Shown here: positions 47,595 to 60,230 of the stretch, piece after piece
How the letters are laid out: each line of letters begins with the position of its first letter
Position numbering within the stretch: position 1 is the stretch's first letter
Assembly: GCA_963662155.1 (NCBI GenBank)
Contig: OY759267.1
Location: 11,655,623 to 11,719,622 of the forward strand
Direction of reading: 5' to 3'
Origin: Lamellibrachia columna
Taxonomy: Eukaryota; Annelida; Polychaeta; Sabellida; Siboglinidae
Length of the DNA: 64,000 bases
Notes under the pieces: model-generated
The model's database searches: none
What the model was told of the DNA's origin: nothing
Seen by the model: only the letters and a program-made list of their open reading frames with translations
Made by a program: the position numbers and the translations under genes

Positions 47595-48480
47595 TTCAAA
47601 CCTCTGGCGAACTGTTTCAAGAAGTCAAATGTCCGGGTCTCTTTTCGAGTTTATGGGTCACAGTTAAATAGGTTCAATACTTTCTTTGTTGTGGGTAATT
47701 TCCGATCATACATTTCATAGACAGACTGCGTGTTGGGAAACTATGGCTGTAGCTGAAGGTTAATTGCCCTCATTGCATCCGACACATACATTGGTTCCTG
47801 CACCAACGCTGTGCGTGCAATCTGCATCACCAATGCCTTTACTTTACCAATGTCATTATTCGTCGGGATAGTATGACATTTCATTCGTGAGAGGAAATAC
47901 AGCCAATCATTATTGTCAGCATCCTCACCACTCAGCATACATGTCACCATTCAGCATACATGTCACCATTACAGCATCTCCTTCACAGAGATAGTTAAGC
48001 AAACCAGTAACAAGTTGTTGTTCTGCAATTTTTTGTTCGCTTCGAACTAAGCAAATGCAGAAAACTGGGCTCAGCATTAATGGCCACGCCATAGTCCACA
48101 CACCCTTTCATCGACCTACAGCTTGCCAATCAGATTTGCCTAGCTCAGGGCGCACTGAGGGAATACGCTGTGATTCACCTACAGCACAAGTACTGAAATG
48201 CAGAGTATTCTCTCGAAACACCTTCTTGGTCTACCCCTTTCCCCAACGAAGACCATTTTCTCATGTTTATGAACAATGTCATCTTCTTGGAAAGCTTGAA
48301 ACATATTATCAATGATTTTGATACGATGGAGGTGTACAAACAATTCAGGCGGTGGAGTAGCTGACCTGCATTATCCTCAAACGGAGGATACTGCAAGGGT
48401 TGTTCCATGTCCTCCGGTGGTGGAAGAGGGTCTTCCAGCTGCATGGCGCTGTTAGTCAAATTGTCCATGTCATGCATGTT
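47595..48480 (-). pseudogene. HECT-like C-terminal domain remnant
   Basis: Minus strand, in order: FINMRKWSSLGKGVDQEGVS then REYSAF (the 'GVD..GVSRE.YSAFW' start), then after a gap VTCMLSGEDADNNDWLYFLS, IPTNNDIGKVKALVMQIART, LVQEPMYVSDAM and, in another frame, NTQSVYEMYDRKLPTTKKVL. The last pieces match the tail of invertebrate multicopy proteins with a HECT-like fold that are linked to transposons. Several frameshifts; roughly 250 bp in the middle are unreadable. Assignment from motif order only. Confidence 0.55.
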
Positions 48481-48529
48481 TAGACCAACGGTGTTGGACG
48501 ATGTCGAGAATACACCAGTTGTTGTAAAA

Positions 48530-48785
48530 ATGGGAAAAGAACAAGTCGATATAACGGCTTCTCAAAGTCGTTTTAATCTCGCAATACAGAAGCATATTTA
48601 GGACCGAAGTAAAAAAATTAAATAAAAGTCGTAATTACAAGAATAAAAAGTCGTTATTACAAGATTAACATTGTTATTACGATAGTAAAAGTCGTAATTA
48701 CGAGGTTAAAAAGTAGTTTTTACGACTTTTTCTCTCGGTATAACGAATTTGAAAAAGCCTTTATATCGACTTGTTATTTTACCGA
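48530..48785. mobile_element. MITE with ~35-bp TIRs
   Basis: AACAAGTCGATATAACGGCT at about 48540 is inverted at about 48760-48778 (AGCCTTTATATCGACTTGTT). The interior alternates AAAGTCGTAATTACAAG-type words. Confidence 0.7.
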
Positions 48786-49464
48786 AGCATGGTTCCTGGA
48801 GAAGTGAAAAGTGCAAAATGATGTGCAGAATACGATGGTATGGTATGCGTAAATATGTCTATTATATAACGGGAGAAGCATTTATATCACCCCACCCCAT
48901 TGGAAAATCTGGTATTCTGCCAACAGTTATTATGTTATGAAGGGATCACAGGCGACCCATATCATTTCCTTCCTGCTTTGTACAGTTTGTACAAATATTT
49001 CTTTCCTTATATATCCAAATATATCTTGGTAAAAGGTAAACATAGGTTTGAGTATTCAGGTTACACTATAAGCAGGTAATCAAAATTGGTAGTTTGGGCT
49101 AAAGGGCATATATATCTGGTATTATGAAAAAACTGCATAAAGGGGAGTCTATTTTCTGTTTCAGCAGGAGGAATTTATTCAAAGTATAGACAAATATTGT
49201 GCATACGATAAACTATTAAGCATGGAAGTGGTAATTAAATATGAAAACTGCTATATAACGTGTAAACTGGCAGTGCTATGTTTTAGTCTTATCACAACAA
49301 GTATTTATACAAAATTTGTCAGGGGAATAGGAGACACTGAGCAGGTGAAGCAGGGTAGTGGCAATCGTGATGGTTGAATGATAAAAATGTCCTGAAATAT
49401 TACATAGATTTGCATCAAACCGCAAACTATATACAAAATCTGTTTCTTTTAAGGTTGTGAAGAG
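48786..49464. other. No gene recognised
   Basis: AT-rich. A short + ORF at 48749-48940 starts in the MITE and has no known domain. Confidence 0.5.
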
Positions 49465-50637
49465 ATGGCTGAAACAGAACGTGCCATACGGACATATTTG
49501 GAATTAGAATTTTAACAGAAAGAAATATTTTCGTGCTTGGCTCTACACCATCATATTTACATCAGCCAACAACATTTGAGACGATTTCAAAGGCGGCTAG
49601 GGTTGTTCAGACGAAAGCATATCAGATATCAAAGACGTTGCCGAATACATATCTAACCAACAGACTACTTCCTCACGACACTTTGGATATCGCTGAATAT
49701 ATTATGTGAAGTACAGGCGTCATGGATTCTCGGTATGGCATGAAGATGTTAGGCTGATACCCGGCGTACTTGATTCTGAGGGTGTGCATTTGCAGAAGTG
49801 CAAACGTTTAAGGTGACGACGGTATTACAGCAAAGGACCCAGCTATATATGGCATATGGATTCATGTGATAAACTTAAACCATGTGGCATATGTGTAAAT
49901 GGGTATATCGATGGCTTGTCACGGCAGATAATTTGGCTCGAAGCATACAATACCTGCAATGACCCAAAGGTGATCGCGAGCTATTATATGGATGCTGTAG
50001 AAGAATTGGATGGATGTCCGCGTCGAATTCGAGCAGATATGGGGACGGAAAACATGTACGTGGAACACATACAGACATTTCTACGCGGTTCCGGCGATGA
50101 AAGCAATACAAGCTACTTCTTGTATGGTCGCACTACAGCCAATCAACGCATAGATTGTTGGTGGAACATTCTGAGGAAACAGTATACTCGGTACTGGATG
50201 ACCATACTTGCTTGAAACGGTCAAAGAAGATGGCCATTTCGACGGCGATTGTTTATACAAAGCCTTGGTACAATTCTGTTTCCTACAACTGATACAGGTA
50301 AATCACATGCATTATATACGCGCGCGCGCGCACGCACGCACGCACGCACGCCCACACACACACATTAACAGTAATAGTTATATTTTATTTGTAGAGTGAC
50401 CTCGACGACGTTGCTGCTCTGTGGAACCTGCACAGGATACGCCCGTCTCGCCAAGCAAATGTTTCGGGTGGACGGCCATGCATGCTCTATGACTGCCCGC
50501 AGCTGTACGGAATTGTAGACTACCTGTGTCCTGTTGAACATGATGCAGTTCAAACCTGCATTGGCGAATGCAGACCGAAAAACTATCCATGCGATAAAAC
50601 TGTATATGACCTATGTTGTCGTCTTATGAGTGAATAA
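49465..50637 (+). pseudogene. Integrase-core protein gene (IS3EU-like family), two exons
   Basis: Exon 1 (49465-50297) begins MAETERAIRTYLELEF, continues QQHLRRFQRRLGLFRRKH and GVLDSEGVHLQKCKRLRRRY, then the integrase core: SYIWHMDSCDKLKPCGICVN (first Asp), RRIRADMGTEN (second Asp) and TTANQRIDCWWNILRKQYTR, where the usual Glu is Asp. A 97-bp GT-AG intron (50298-50394) holds a CG/CA microsatellite. Exon 2 (50395-50637) reads SDLDDVAALWNLHRIRPSRQ and ends ...LMSE with TAA. Lesions: TAA at 49513, a shift near 49627, TGA at 49694 and a shift near 50208. The family is a multicopy rve-type protein of animals; IS3EU membership is a tentative recollection. It may be a dead transposase or a decayed domesticated copy. 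Confidence 0.75.
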
Positions 50638-50820
50638 TCGTTGAATGAACCAGCTGACGCTTGAAGCGTGTAGCCTTTACCTAACATAACGACAACATTT
50701 ATACGTCTGTGACAATACGTATAAGAAAGTGACGACTCCAAAAAGCGACACTAGCCCATCTGTTACGATTCGATAATGTTCACCGTATTATGAAATCAAT
50801 ACTGTATGCGTTATAATACT

Positions 50821-51070
50821 TGTAACGTACTACCCGATGTCGGTGACATATCACTGCGGTATTTACAATAATCCATACTTGTATATTCTTTAAATTCTAA
50901 TGAACACTAACAGACGCGTATATGCGTAATGCATACTGCTGTGTTCGGGAGTTTACGGTAATCGCGACCTATGAACCGGACCGGCGTTCAGAGCACGGCT
51001 TGTATTCGTTTGTTCTATTAATACAGTCTGCCCAAGCAATATGTTCGTTATGTCCATGTAAAGCTTTACA
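50821..51070 (+). mobile_element. Ty3 5' LTR, 250 bp
   Basis: Starts TGTAACG and ends TTTACA. Two bases later comes TGGCGACGAGGATGGGA, a primer-binding-site-like sequence. The LTR is not the one seen at 18110 and 30140. Confidence 0.65.
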
Positions 51071-53235
51071 AATGGCGACGAGGATGGGACTGAAAACTCG
51101 CGCAGGTTTGACAGTAACTTAAAGAAAAAACTACAAGCAAGCAACACAAGAAGAATGTCATTTGTAGATAAGTCAATTATCGCCCGCAACGGCAACACTC
51201 ACTAATTCCAGGAATGGGCACGGCAACGGACCACCTGTCGAATTTCTAAAAGAAGATCACAATTGTCCGTGCAAAATCAGAACCACGAGTGATAATGTCC
51301 GCTTAGCCACACGTCGCATAAATTGGCTACTTAGAAATGTCCGACGATAACCAAGGCACCTATTGATGAGACACGAAGGGCCGAGAATCATGCCATATGG
51401 CGGCGGCACACCACTAAACGTTCTTGGGGTGTGTGACATAACGCTGGAGTCAAAGTCCGCCATTCGATGTCATCGATTCCACGTGATAAAAGGCGTTCAT
51501 GGCGCTTTGATAGGTTTCGGCACAGTTCATGAGTTGGGGCTCGTGAACATTGTCAACAAAATCGTACCCTGGGCTCACAAAGGGCATCGGGAAACTGGAG
51601 GGAGTGCACATCAAACTACACATTGCTGAATCTGTACGGCTGTCGCGATTACAAACAGGAACATTCCCTTCCACATGAGACCAAAGATCGAGGAGGAGGA
51701 ACTGCGACTTGTCAGAGAAGACACAATCGAGAAAGTGCCCGTTGGCGAACTTACGCCTTGGATGTCCCTTATTGTCACCCCTCCAAAGAAGGACGGTTGC
51801 ATGCATCGACATGCGTGAGCCTAACAAGGCGATCATACGAGAACGCCATAACATGCCAACATTAGACGAACTCATACATGACCTAAATGACGTAAACATT
51901 TTCAATTTAGCAAACTAGATCTGTCCAGTGGCTACCACCAGCTGGAGGTTCACCCATCATCCAGATATATCACCACATTCATGGCCTCTACAGGTACAAA
52001 AGACTGAACTTTGGGATATCGTCAGCAAGTGAAATATTCCAGGAACACGTCAGAAATGTGATCAGCCACATTGAGTCGACAAGGAACATCAGTGATAACA
52101 TCATCATCTACGGGAAACGCCCAGCAGATGCATGATAAAGCACTGGCTGATACTCTTGACGCATTGCACACAAACTGCCCCACACTCAACTTGGACAAGT
52201 GTAAGGTGAACCTGCTGTCAATAGAGTACTACGGAATTATATTCAGCGAAACCGGCGTGTCACCTGACCCAAACAAAGTGCAGGCTCTCAAGGAGCTGCC
52301 GCCTCCATCAAATGTGGCAAAGCTGAGGAGTGTCCAGGGTATGATGAACTACTTATCGAGATTCATTAAAGACTGCCATCACCAGCGAACTCATGAGACG
52401 CCTCACCAAGAAGGATGTCGACTGGCAATGGTCAAGCGAACAAGACGCGGCGTTTACCGCGCTCAGAGACTTGCTCATCGAAGATACCTGTGCTGCCTAA
52501 TTTGACGTAAAGAAAACGACACCGCTGATAGTCGATGCAAGCACGATAGGCATAGGCAGCATACTGATCCAAGACAGCCGTGCAATTGCCTTTGCAAGCC
52601 GTTTCCTCTCAGACGTTGAAAGCCGCTATAGTCAAACTGAACGCGAAGCTCTGGGTGTCGTATGGGTCTGCGAGCACTTTGACCAGTATCTACAAGGAGA
52701 TCCGCAGTTCACAATCATCACTGATCACGAGCCGCTTTTCACCATATGGAAGAAAGCCAGGCCGTCACTGCGCATTGAGCGATGGGGTCTTCGACTCCAA
52801 CCGTACAACTTCGTTCTGATAATACATACCGGGAAACAAAAATCCAACAGACTACATGTCCAGGAACCCGATAACTATGGCGGAAACTCGCAGACACCGG
52901 AAAATGGCTGAAGATTACATAAACTTCATTGCACCGTCCAGTATACCACGCGCCATGAAGATAGGGGATGTCAAACGTGCCACTGGTGCAGATGACATGA
53001 TGCAGAGCATAATCACTCTGAAGAAATGGACGCTGTTCGGAGATCCACAAATCTGGTGACCCAATGATGCTAGAGTTCTACAACGTCCAAAAAGAACTGA
53101 CTGTCACTGATGACAACATACTACTATGTGGAACAAACGTGGTCATCCCTGCATCTCTGAGGAACGAAGTGGTGGCACTTTCGCATGAAGGCCATCAAGG
53201 GATTGTCAAAACAAAAAAGCTCTTAAAGGTACGGT
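51071..53235 (+). mobile_element. Ty3/gypsy internal region, 3'-truncated
   Basis: gag and the catalytic half of protease are missing. The frame opens with the protease end (NVLGVCDITLESKSAIRCHR). RT follows: EDTIEKVPVGELTPWMSLIV, KLDLSSGYHQLEVHPSSRYI, NLDKCKVNLLSIEYYGIIFS and NYLSRFIKDC. RNase H: LIVDASTIGIGSILIQD and YSQTEREALGVVWVCEHFDQ. The integrase zinc region starts (LRNEVVALSHEGHQGIVKTK) and stops abruptly at 53235. Many frame changes. No 3' LTR. Confidence 0.85.
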
Positions 53236-53478
53236 AGGTGTTCGTAAAATATTTTTTTTTATTATAAAATCGTGTTATTTAGTGTAAATTATATATACTG
53301 TAACATAAAACGTGTCGAAATGAAGAAGACGCAATTTTTAAATCGACGCTTCGACGCTTACAACACTCAACGTCGCTGGTCAGTGCACTTCCCGAACAGC
53401 TTTCGGCAAGTTCCGAGAAGGTCGCGACCCGAGGAGGCGGAGCTTGTATTATGTCAGCGCCTGTCACTGATAAGCAAC

Positions 53479-53526
53479 ATGGCTTCCATAGTAACATATG
53501 GTTCGTCAACGGAGTTGGAGGTACGT
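53479..53526 (+). CDS. Possible first coding exon of an unknown gene
   Basis: ATGGCTTCCATAGTAACATA opens a 16-codon frame (MASIVTYGSSTELE) ending at GGAG/GTACGTTATAG, a good donor. The preceding 100 bp is GC-richer. No downstream partner exon could be shown; may be part of the repeat family that follows. Confidence 0.25.
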
Positions 53527-53599
53527 TATAGCACAAATTGTCGTAAATATTTCGTTTGTCACTGTATCTGAGAAATTACCTTCGTTTGAGATTTGGGTA

Positions 53600-54934
53600 A
53601 TCGTTTACTTAACTGGCCTAAATTATTAGGACTTTATGCCGTCGGTTTTTCCAGCATTTTTGTACCTGAATGCGTTCCTTACATCATTCCCCATATGTTC
53701 CAGTAAAAAAAGTTCATGTATTCTTGAAAAATATTGTGTTTTAGGCCACTTTTAATAAGTTTTACACCTCAAAACAGCGTAACCGATCGCATAATAAACA
53801 TGGCGCGTGTGAGAAGGCAATGTTTGTGTGTATTGGGCATACAATTACGCAACGTAAAAAAATTAAGAGAAAACATTTAGAAAATTGGCTCCAAAAATTT
53901 TTCAAGCGAAGAAATTCTAGAACAAAAATTAAAACATTCTCCACAGTTTTCATATTAAACGCAACATTTATAGAGCACATACAGTCACTTCTAACGTAAT
54001 ATTTCATATTTTATTTTATGAAATATTTGATGTTGCAAATATTATTTGTATGAAAATTATGTGGTAGATATTAGATGTTATACGCATGCGCAACTACAAG
54101 GGGACATCTCATTGCATGTCATTGTTAATATAATTAAATTTAAAAGAATGCATGGGTTAAATTATCTGTCATTTGGTGAACAAAGATTATTGTTTTTGTA
54201 ATTAAAAATGATACTGATGATATTGCATGTCATGTGCATCTTTAAAGGAAAAATTCACTGCATGTCATTATTAATATAATTAAATTAAAAAGAATGCAGG
54301 GATTAAATTATCTGTCGTTTGGTGAACAAAAGTTTTTTTGTTAAATTATGCTGATATTCCATGTCTGGTTTCCTTCTGATGGGGAGGGGTATTGTTAATA
54401 TAATTAAATTTAAAAGAATGTAGGGTTAAATGATCTGTAGTTTGGTGAACAAAGGTTGTTTTTAAATTATGCTGATATTGCATGTCTGGTTTCCTTCTGA
54501 TGGGGAGGGAGGGGGGAGGGAGGGGAGAGGGAGGGAGGGAGGTATTCTGTGTTGTCCGTTTTTGCAGTAATATCCTGTGAAATCGTGATGTAGTACCGCC
54601 TTGCCAGTGATTAATGGGAAGAAGAAGATATAGCTCAGAAATAATTGTAATTGTTCATATTAAATAACATTAATTAGTTTCTCATAATACATGTGAATTA
54701 AAAGCATCCTGTCATTGCGCATACACACATTCAACAAAATATATAACATTAATTAACATATTAGTAATTAATTAATCCACGTGCTACACTATTGTAACTG
54801 CTAGTGTGATTTTGACGTGTAATAAATAAAACACAAAAGTTTACAGTTATTTAGCTTTCTTAAAGGGATGGAGTCGTCACAGAGTATTCAGTATGCTTGC
54901 CACAATAATTACGTTAAAAAAAATGTATCATTAT
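53600..54934 (+). repeat. Repeat block R, copy 1
   Basis: Begins AACTGGCCTAAATTATTAGG and runs through GGCATACAATTACGCAACGT, AAAGAATGCATGGGTTAAAT, a (GGGA)n run and CCACAATAATTACG. Homologous to 57281-58735 and, inverted, to 59440-60230. No coding potential recognised. Confidence 0.9.
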
Positions 54935-56428
54935 TTAACAAGATTTGCCATCCAAGCCAAAGGCCCAGATGGCAAGTGGACAAGGAAGCCATTGGCTTAT
55001 CGAGAGTCCAACAATGTTCATCTACTTATAACCCGCCCTCCTGAGATATGTGTCAACCTTGTTTTCAAACATATTCACGCTGCTAGCAGTTACACAAACT
55101 GTAGACAATTTGTTCCATTCATTTATTGTCCTCTGTGAGAACGAGTGCTTCCTGATGTCCAATCTACATTGATGCTTTACTAATTTTACTTCATGTCCTC
55201 TAGTTCTGCTATCCTTCTTGAGTGAGAAAAACATTTCTATCAATATTTTCATACCCATTCAATATCTTAAAAACTTCAATCTGATCTCCTCTTAACCTCC
55301 TTGTTTCTAGAGTTGTTAAACCACATTCTTTCAGGCATTCTTCATAACTAAGGTCTCTCAGTTCTGGAATCATTTTAGTTGCTCTCATTTGTATGCGTTC
55401 AAGCGTATCTATATCCTTCTTACGATATGGTCTCCATGCTTGTATACAGTATTCTAAATGAGGTCTAACTATTGCTTTATAAAGAGGTATAATTAACTTT
55501 TTTCCCTTGTATGTTATGTTTCTTCTAATCAATCCAAGAATTTGATTACCCTTTGAAGCTGCAATACCACACTGCTCTGAAACTTTCATATCAGCGCTCA
55601 TTGTAACTCCGAAGTCCTTTTCTTTTACAGTAGTACCCAGAACAGTATCTCCCATTTTATAGTTTACATTCAAGTTCCCATGTCCTGTATGTAGGCATTT
55701 ACATTTCCCAAAATTGAACAACATCTGCCATTTCTCAGACCATTTCACTAATATGTCTAGATCGTTTTGTAAATGTTGTTTATCACCATCAGTATTAACC
55801 TTTCTAAACAGTTTTGTGTCATCCGCAAATGTCAGTACGTTACTTGTTATACTGTCGTCCAAGTCATTGATATAAATTAAGAATAATATAGGTCCTAATA
55901 CTGATCCTTGAGGTACCCCACTCAAAACCGATTTCCAATTTGAAACTTCTCCATCTACTACAACTCGTTGTCTTCTGTCAGTCAGCCATTGTTCTATCCA
56001 GTCAGTTATGCTATCCCCGATACCATGGGCTTTTAATTTAAGTAGTAATCTTTGATGTGGCACTTTGTCAAAAGCTTTCTGAAAATCTAAGTAGATAATA
56101 TCTACTGGTGATCCCACGTCTATCCACTTAGTGATTTCTTCCAAAAAACATAACATATTTGTTAAACATGACCTCGCTTTAAGGAATCCATGTTGAGATG
56201 AATTTAATAATTTATGCTTAACGAGGAAGTCCACCATATGGTCTTTAATTAACCTTTCTAATAATTTACAAATCACTGACGTTAAACTCACTGGTCTGTA
56301 ATTCTCTGACTTATTTCTCGAACCCTTTTTAAATAATGGTATGATGTTTGCTTCTTTCCATTCAAACGGAACAACTCCCTCTTTCAATGACAAGTTGAAT
56401 ACCCTTGCAAGTGGTATTATGGGACTAC
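54935..56428 (-). mobile_element. CR1-like LINE, RT region nearly intact
   Basis: A minus-strand ORF of over 400 residues (about 56428 down to 55209) holds a complete RT domain: EGVVPFEWKEANIIPLFKKG, ENYRPVSLTSV, YLDFQKAFDKVPHQ, GVPQGSVLGPILF and the active site LTFADDTKLF. The thumb region includes YKAIVRPHLEYCIQAWRPY. One frameshift near 55225 separates it from the C-terminal RRAGYK stop at about 55022; a ~85-bp 3' UTR ends with AAATCTTGTTAAATAA. No endonuclease is present, so the copy is 5'-truncated. A likely empty target site is preserved at 58730-58745. The 2.6-kb and 7-8.5-kb fragments belong to the same family. Confidence 0.9.
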
Positions 56429-56507
56429 ATAACTGTTCATTATCATTACAAGCCATCATTGTCAGTTTCGTTATCATTACCATCAATGGCCAGTTATATG
56501 TAAAGAA

Positions 56508-56879
56508 CTAAAGGCCACTAGGCATTTAATATGCAGTAGTTGTAGCAACTGGGTGGACTTCGTCAAGTCCGGGTGTGAGAAGTCCTTGGCTGAGGTTCAG
56601 ACGGATAGTTTTAGTTTTGAGTGTAGGGGATGTACGAGGATGAAGGAACTTGAATTGGAGTTAGAACAGCTGAGGCTGCTCGTTGTGGCAGTGGTGGGAA
56701 GGGAGCAGGTGGTTTGTGCCAGTGGTTCTGGTGAGGGGACAGTGGATAAAGTGGGGGAAGACGACGAGAGAGATGCTAGGGTGAACTCACCTCAGCCTGG
56801 GAGGAGGTTGAGAGGAGGTAAGGTGACAGGTCGTAGGGAGACGGGACGGAAGGAGACGGGACATAGGAAGACAGGATGA
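56508..56879 (+). mobile_element. LINE ORF1-like fragment (zinc finger and coiled coil)
   Basis: Translates ICSSCSNWVDFVKSGC then SFSFECRGCTRMKELELELE and LRLLVVAVVGRE: a PHD-like Cys finger followed by a Leu/Glu coiled coil, as in ORF1 of CR1-type LINEs, with a Gly/Arg-rich end. Opposite orientation to the neighbouring LINE RT. It replaces about 95 bp present in the second block copy (58806-58900). Confidence 0.55.
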
Positions 56880-57262
56880 AAGGAATAAGGTAAATTGCTG
56901 TAGGAAATCCTTGCCCAAGCCTAAATAATAACACTATTTAGTAAGTGTTTACATCGTGTGGCTTTCTTCCGCGCACCGAGGGCCTCGGTCCGAGGCAGTT
57001 GCACAAAAGAAATTGTGTAGCATTTGCACGAACTGCCGTGACGAGCGCATAACCATCGAATACACATTGAATGCACAGGATTATGTATCCGCTGGATGTG
57101 AGCTGTCAATGTGTTATCAGTCATTCGATCAAGAAATGTGTATTCAGACAAATCGGTGATACTACAACTGCACATAGACATAGCATATACGTGAAAAGCA
57201 ATACATATGTGGTTTGGTTACTCACCAGTTTAGAATTATTGATAAAACTAAATATGTATTTG
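56880..57262 (+). repeat. Repeat block A, copy 1, with Cys-rich ORF
   Basis: Contains an open frame SSAHRGPRSEAVAQKKLCSI then CTNCRDERITIEYTLNAQ, with a CxxCxxC pattern, conserved with substitutions in copy 2 at 58903-59262. Function unknown. Confidence 0.8.
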
Positions 57263-57280
57263 GTGTACCCCAAAAATATG

Positions 57281-58735
57281 AACTGGCCTAAATTATTAGA
57301 GGTTTATGCCGACGGTTTTTACAGCATTTATGACCTTACATCATTCCGCATATATTCCACACAAAAAGTTCATATATTCTTTAAAAATATTGTGTTTTAG
57401 GCCACTTTTAATCAGTTTTACACATCAAAACAGCGGAACCAATTGCAAGATAAACATGGTGCGATTTGCGCATTACTAGTAAACGATTACTTAAACAAGT
57501 GTTTTGCCTACTCAAATCACAAAATTCAGTAATAAATCATTCTTCAGGGGACATTGAAGTGCAGTGACGACGTCTCTCGGACAGTTGAATGTTAGTGTGC
57601 ATTCGCGACCAATACCCGTGAACAAATGCATACTAGCAGTGAACTTCGCCCAGCAGTCACCAGAAGACACAAAACGGTCTTTTCAGAGCCAACCACACTT
57701 TCACAAAAGAGTTGCTACATTGATTGCAAGATAAACATGGCGCGTGTGCGATTTGCGCATTAGTCACGCCTCGGTCGGTGCCATCAGAACCGTGAAGGCG
57801 ATGTTTGTGTGTATTGGGCATACAATTACGCAACGTAAAAAAATTAAGAGAAAAAAATTTAGAAAATAGGCTAAAAAAATGTTTCAAACGAAGAAATTCT
57901 AGAAAAAAAATTAAAACATTCTCCACAGTTTTTATATTAAACACAACATTTGTAGAGCACATACAGTCACTTCTAACGTAATATTTCATATTTATTTAAT
58001 TAAATATTTGATGTTGCAAATATTATTTGTATGAAAATTAATATCATTAAATTTAAAAGAACGCATGGGTTAAATTATCTGTCGTTTGGTGAGCAAAGGT
58101 TATTGTTTTTGTAATTAAAACATACTGATGATATTGACTGTCATGTGCATCTTTAAAGGGACAATTCATTGTATGTCATTGTTAATATAATTAAATTTAA
58201 AAGAATGCAGGGGTTAAATTATCTGTCGTTTGGTGAACAAAGGTTTTTTTTTTAAATTATGCTGATATTGCATGTCTGCATGGTTTCCTTCTGATGGGGA
58301 GGGGTATTGTTGGGAGGGAGGGAGGGAGGGAGGTATTCTGTGTTGTCCGTTTTCACAGCAATATCCTGCGGTGAAATCGTGATGTAGTACCGCCTTGCCA
58401 GTGATTAATGGGAAGAAGAAGATATAGCTCAGAAACAATTTTAATTGTTCATATTAAATAACATTAATTACTTTCTCATAATACATGTGAATTAAAAGCA
58501 TCCTTTCATTGCGCATACACACGTTCAGCAAAATATATAACGTTAATTAACATATTAATAATTAATTAATCAACGTGCTACACTATTGTAACTGCTAGTG
58601 TGATTTTGACGTGTAATAAATAAAACACAACAGTTTACAGTTATTTAGCTTTCTTAGAGGGATGGAGTCGTCATAGAGTATTCAGTATCCTTGCCACAAT
58701 AATTACGTAAAAACATAAATGTATTATTATCATTA
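57281..58735 (+). repeat. Repeat block R, copy 2 (LINE-free)
   Basis: Colinear with 53600-54934. It carries a 244-bp insert (57479-57722) flanked by a ~35-bp duplication of ATTGCAAGATAAACATGG. At 58735 it passes directly into GGGACTACATAAC, the sequence found on the far side of the LINE in copy 1. Confidence 0.9.
57479..57722 (+). repeat. 244-bp repeat, identical to 60231-60474
   Basis: Begins GTAAACGATTACTTAAACAA and ends GAGTTGCTACATTG. I found no difference between the two copies over 244 bases, while the surrounding block copies differ at many sites. Confidence 0.9.
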
Positions 58736-58902
58736 TGGGACTACATAACTTTTCATTGTCAGTTTTATTATCATGACCATCAATGGCCAGTTATATATAA
58801 AGAACTCCATGAACCAACTATTGTAAAAGTTTCTTATATTTATTTGAAGGAAAATCGCTAAGTAGCAATGGTGTTTTAAATGTGTCTGCTGCTTGGCAGA
58901 AA

Positions 58903-59262
58903 TAAGGTAAATTGCTGTAGGAAATCCTTGTCCAAGCCTAAATAATAACACTATTTAGTAAGTATTTACGTCATGTGGCTTTCTTCCGCGCACAGAGGGC
59001 CTCGGTCCGAGGCAGTTGCACAAAAGAAATTGTGTGGCATTTGCACGAACTGCCATGACGGGCGCATAACCGTCGAATACACATTGAATGCACAGGTTTG
59101 TGTATCCACTGGATGTGAGCTGAGAATGTGTTATCAGTCATTCGATCAAGAAATGTGTATTCAGACAAATCCAGTGATACTACAATATAGACACAGCATA
59201 TACGACAAAAGGAATACATATGTGGTTTGGTTACTCACCAGTTTATAATTATTGAAAAAACT
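58903..59262 (+). repeat. Repeat block A, copy 2
   Basis: About 95 percent like 56880-57262 by eye. The Cys-rich frame is open again (KKLCGICTNCHDGRITVEYT) and extends further. Confidence 0.85.
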
Positions 59263-59439
59263 AAATAAGTAATAAAATAAGTAAATTATTTAAATGAACA
59301 TGTTAATGTAAAGAGATTATATTAAATTGTAAATTTATATAAATTGACTTAAATTTATATAAATTGACTTAATTAAATTAAAGTACTCCTTCAATCCCTC
59401 CTTAAAGTTGCGCATGCGCATGACATGCAATATCATCAG

Positions 59440-60230
59440 TATATGTTTTCATTACAAAAACAATAACCTTTGTTCACCAAACAACAGATAATTAACCCAT
59501 GCATTCTTTTCAATTTAGTTATGTTAACAATGACATGCAATGAGTTGTCCCTTTAAAGTTGCATATGCGCATGACATGCAATATCAACAGTATAATTTTT
59601 AATTACAAAAACAATAGTCTTTGTTCACCAAACGACAGATAATATGAATTAAATGAAATAAAATGTTATTATATTAACAATGAAATGCAATGAGATGTCC
59701 CCTTGTAGTTGCGCATGCGCATAACATCTAATATCAACCAAATAATTTATGGAAAAAAAAAATATTTGTAACATCAAATATTTAATTAAACAAAAGATGA
59801 AATATTACGTTGCAATTGACTGTATGTGCTCTACAAATGTTGCGTTTAATATAAAAACTGGGGAGAATATTTTAATTTTTTGTAGATTTCTTTCGTTTGA
59901 AAATTTTTTTGAACTTACTTTCTCTTTTTTATCTTTTAATTTTTACGATGCATAATTGTACGCGCGATACACACAAAGATCGCCTTCGCGGTTCTGATGG
60001 CACCGAGGCGTGACTAATACGCAAATCGCACACGCGCCATGTTTATCATGCAATTGGTTCCGCTGTTTTGATGTGTAAAACTGATTAAAAGTGGCCTAAA
60101 ACACAATATTTTTAAAGAATATATGAATTTTTGGTGTGGAATATATGCGGAATGATGTAAGGAACGCATTCAGGTACATAAATGCTGTAAAAACCGTCGG
60201 CATAAACCTCTAATAATTTAGGCCAGTTAA
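59440..60230 (-). repeat. Repeat block R, copy 3, inverted
   Basis: Reverse-complement match to about 53600-54240 and 57281-58150, ending at GGCCAGTTAAGTAAACGATT. With copy 2 it forms a large inverted repeat around block A copy 2. Confidence 0.88.
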
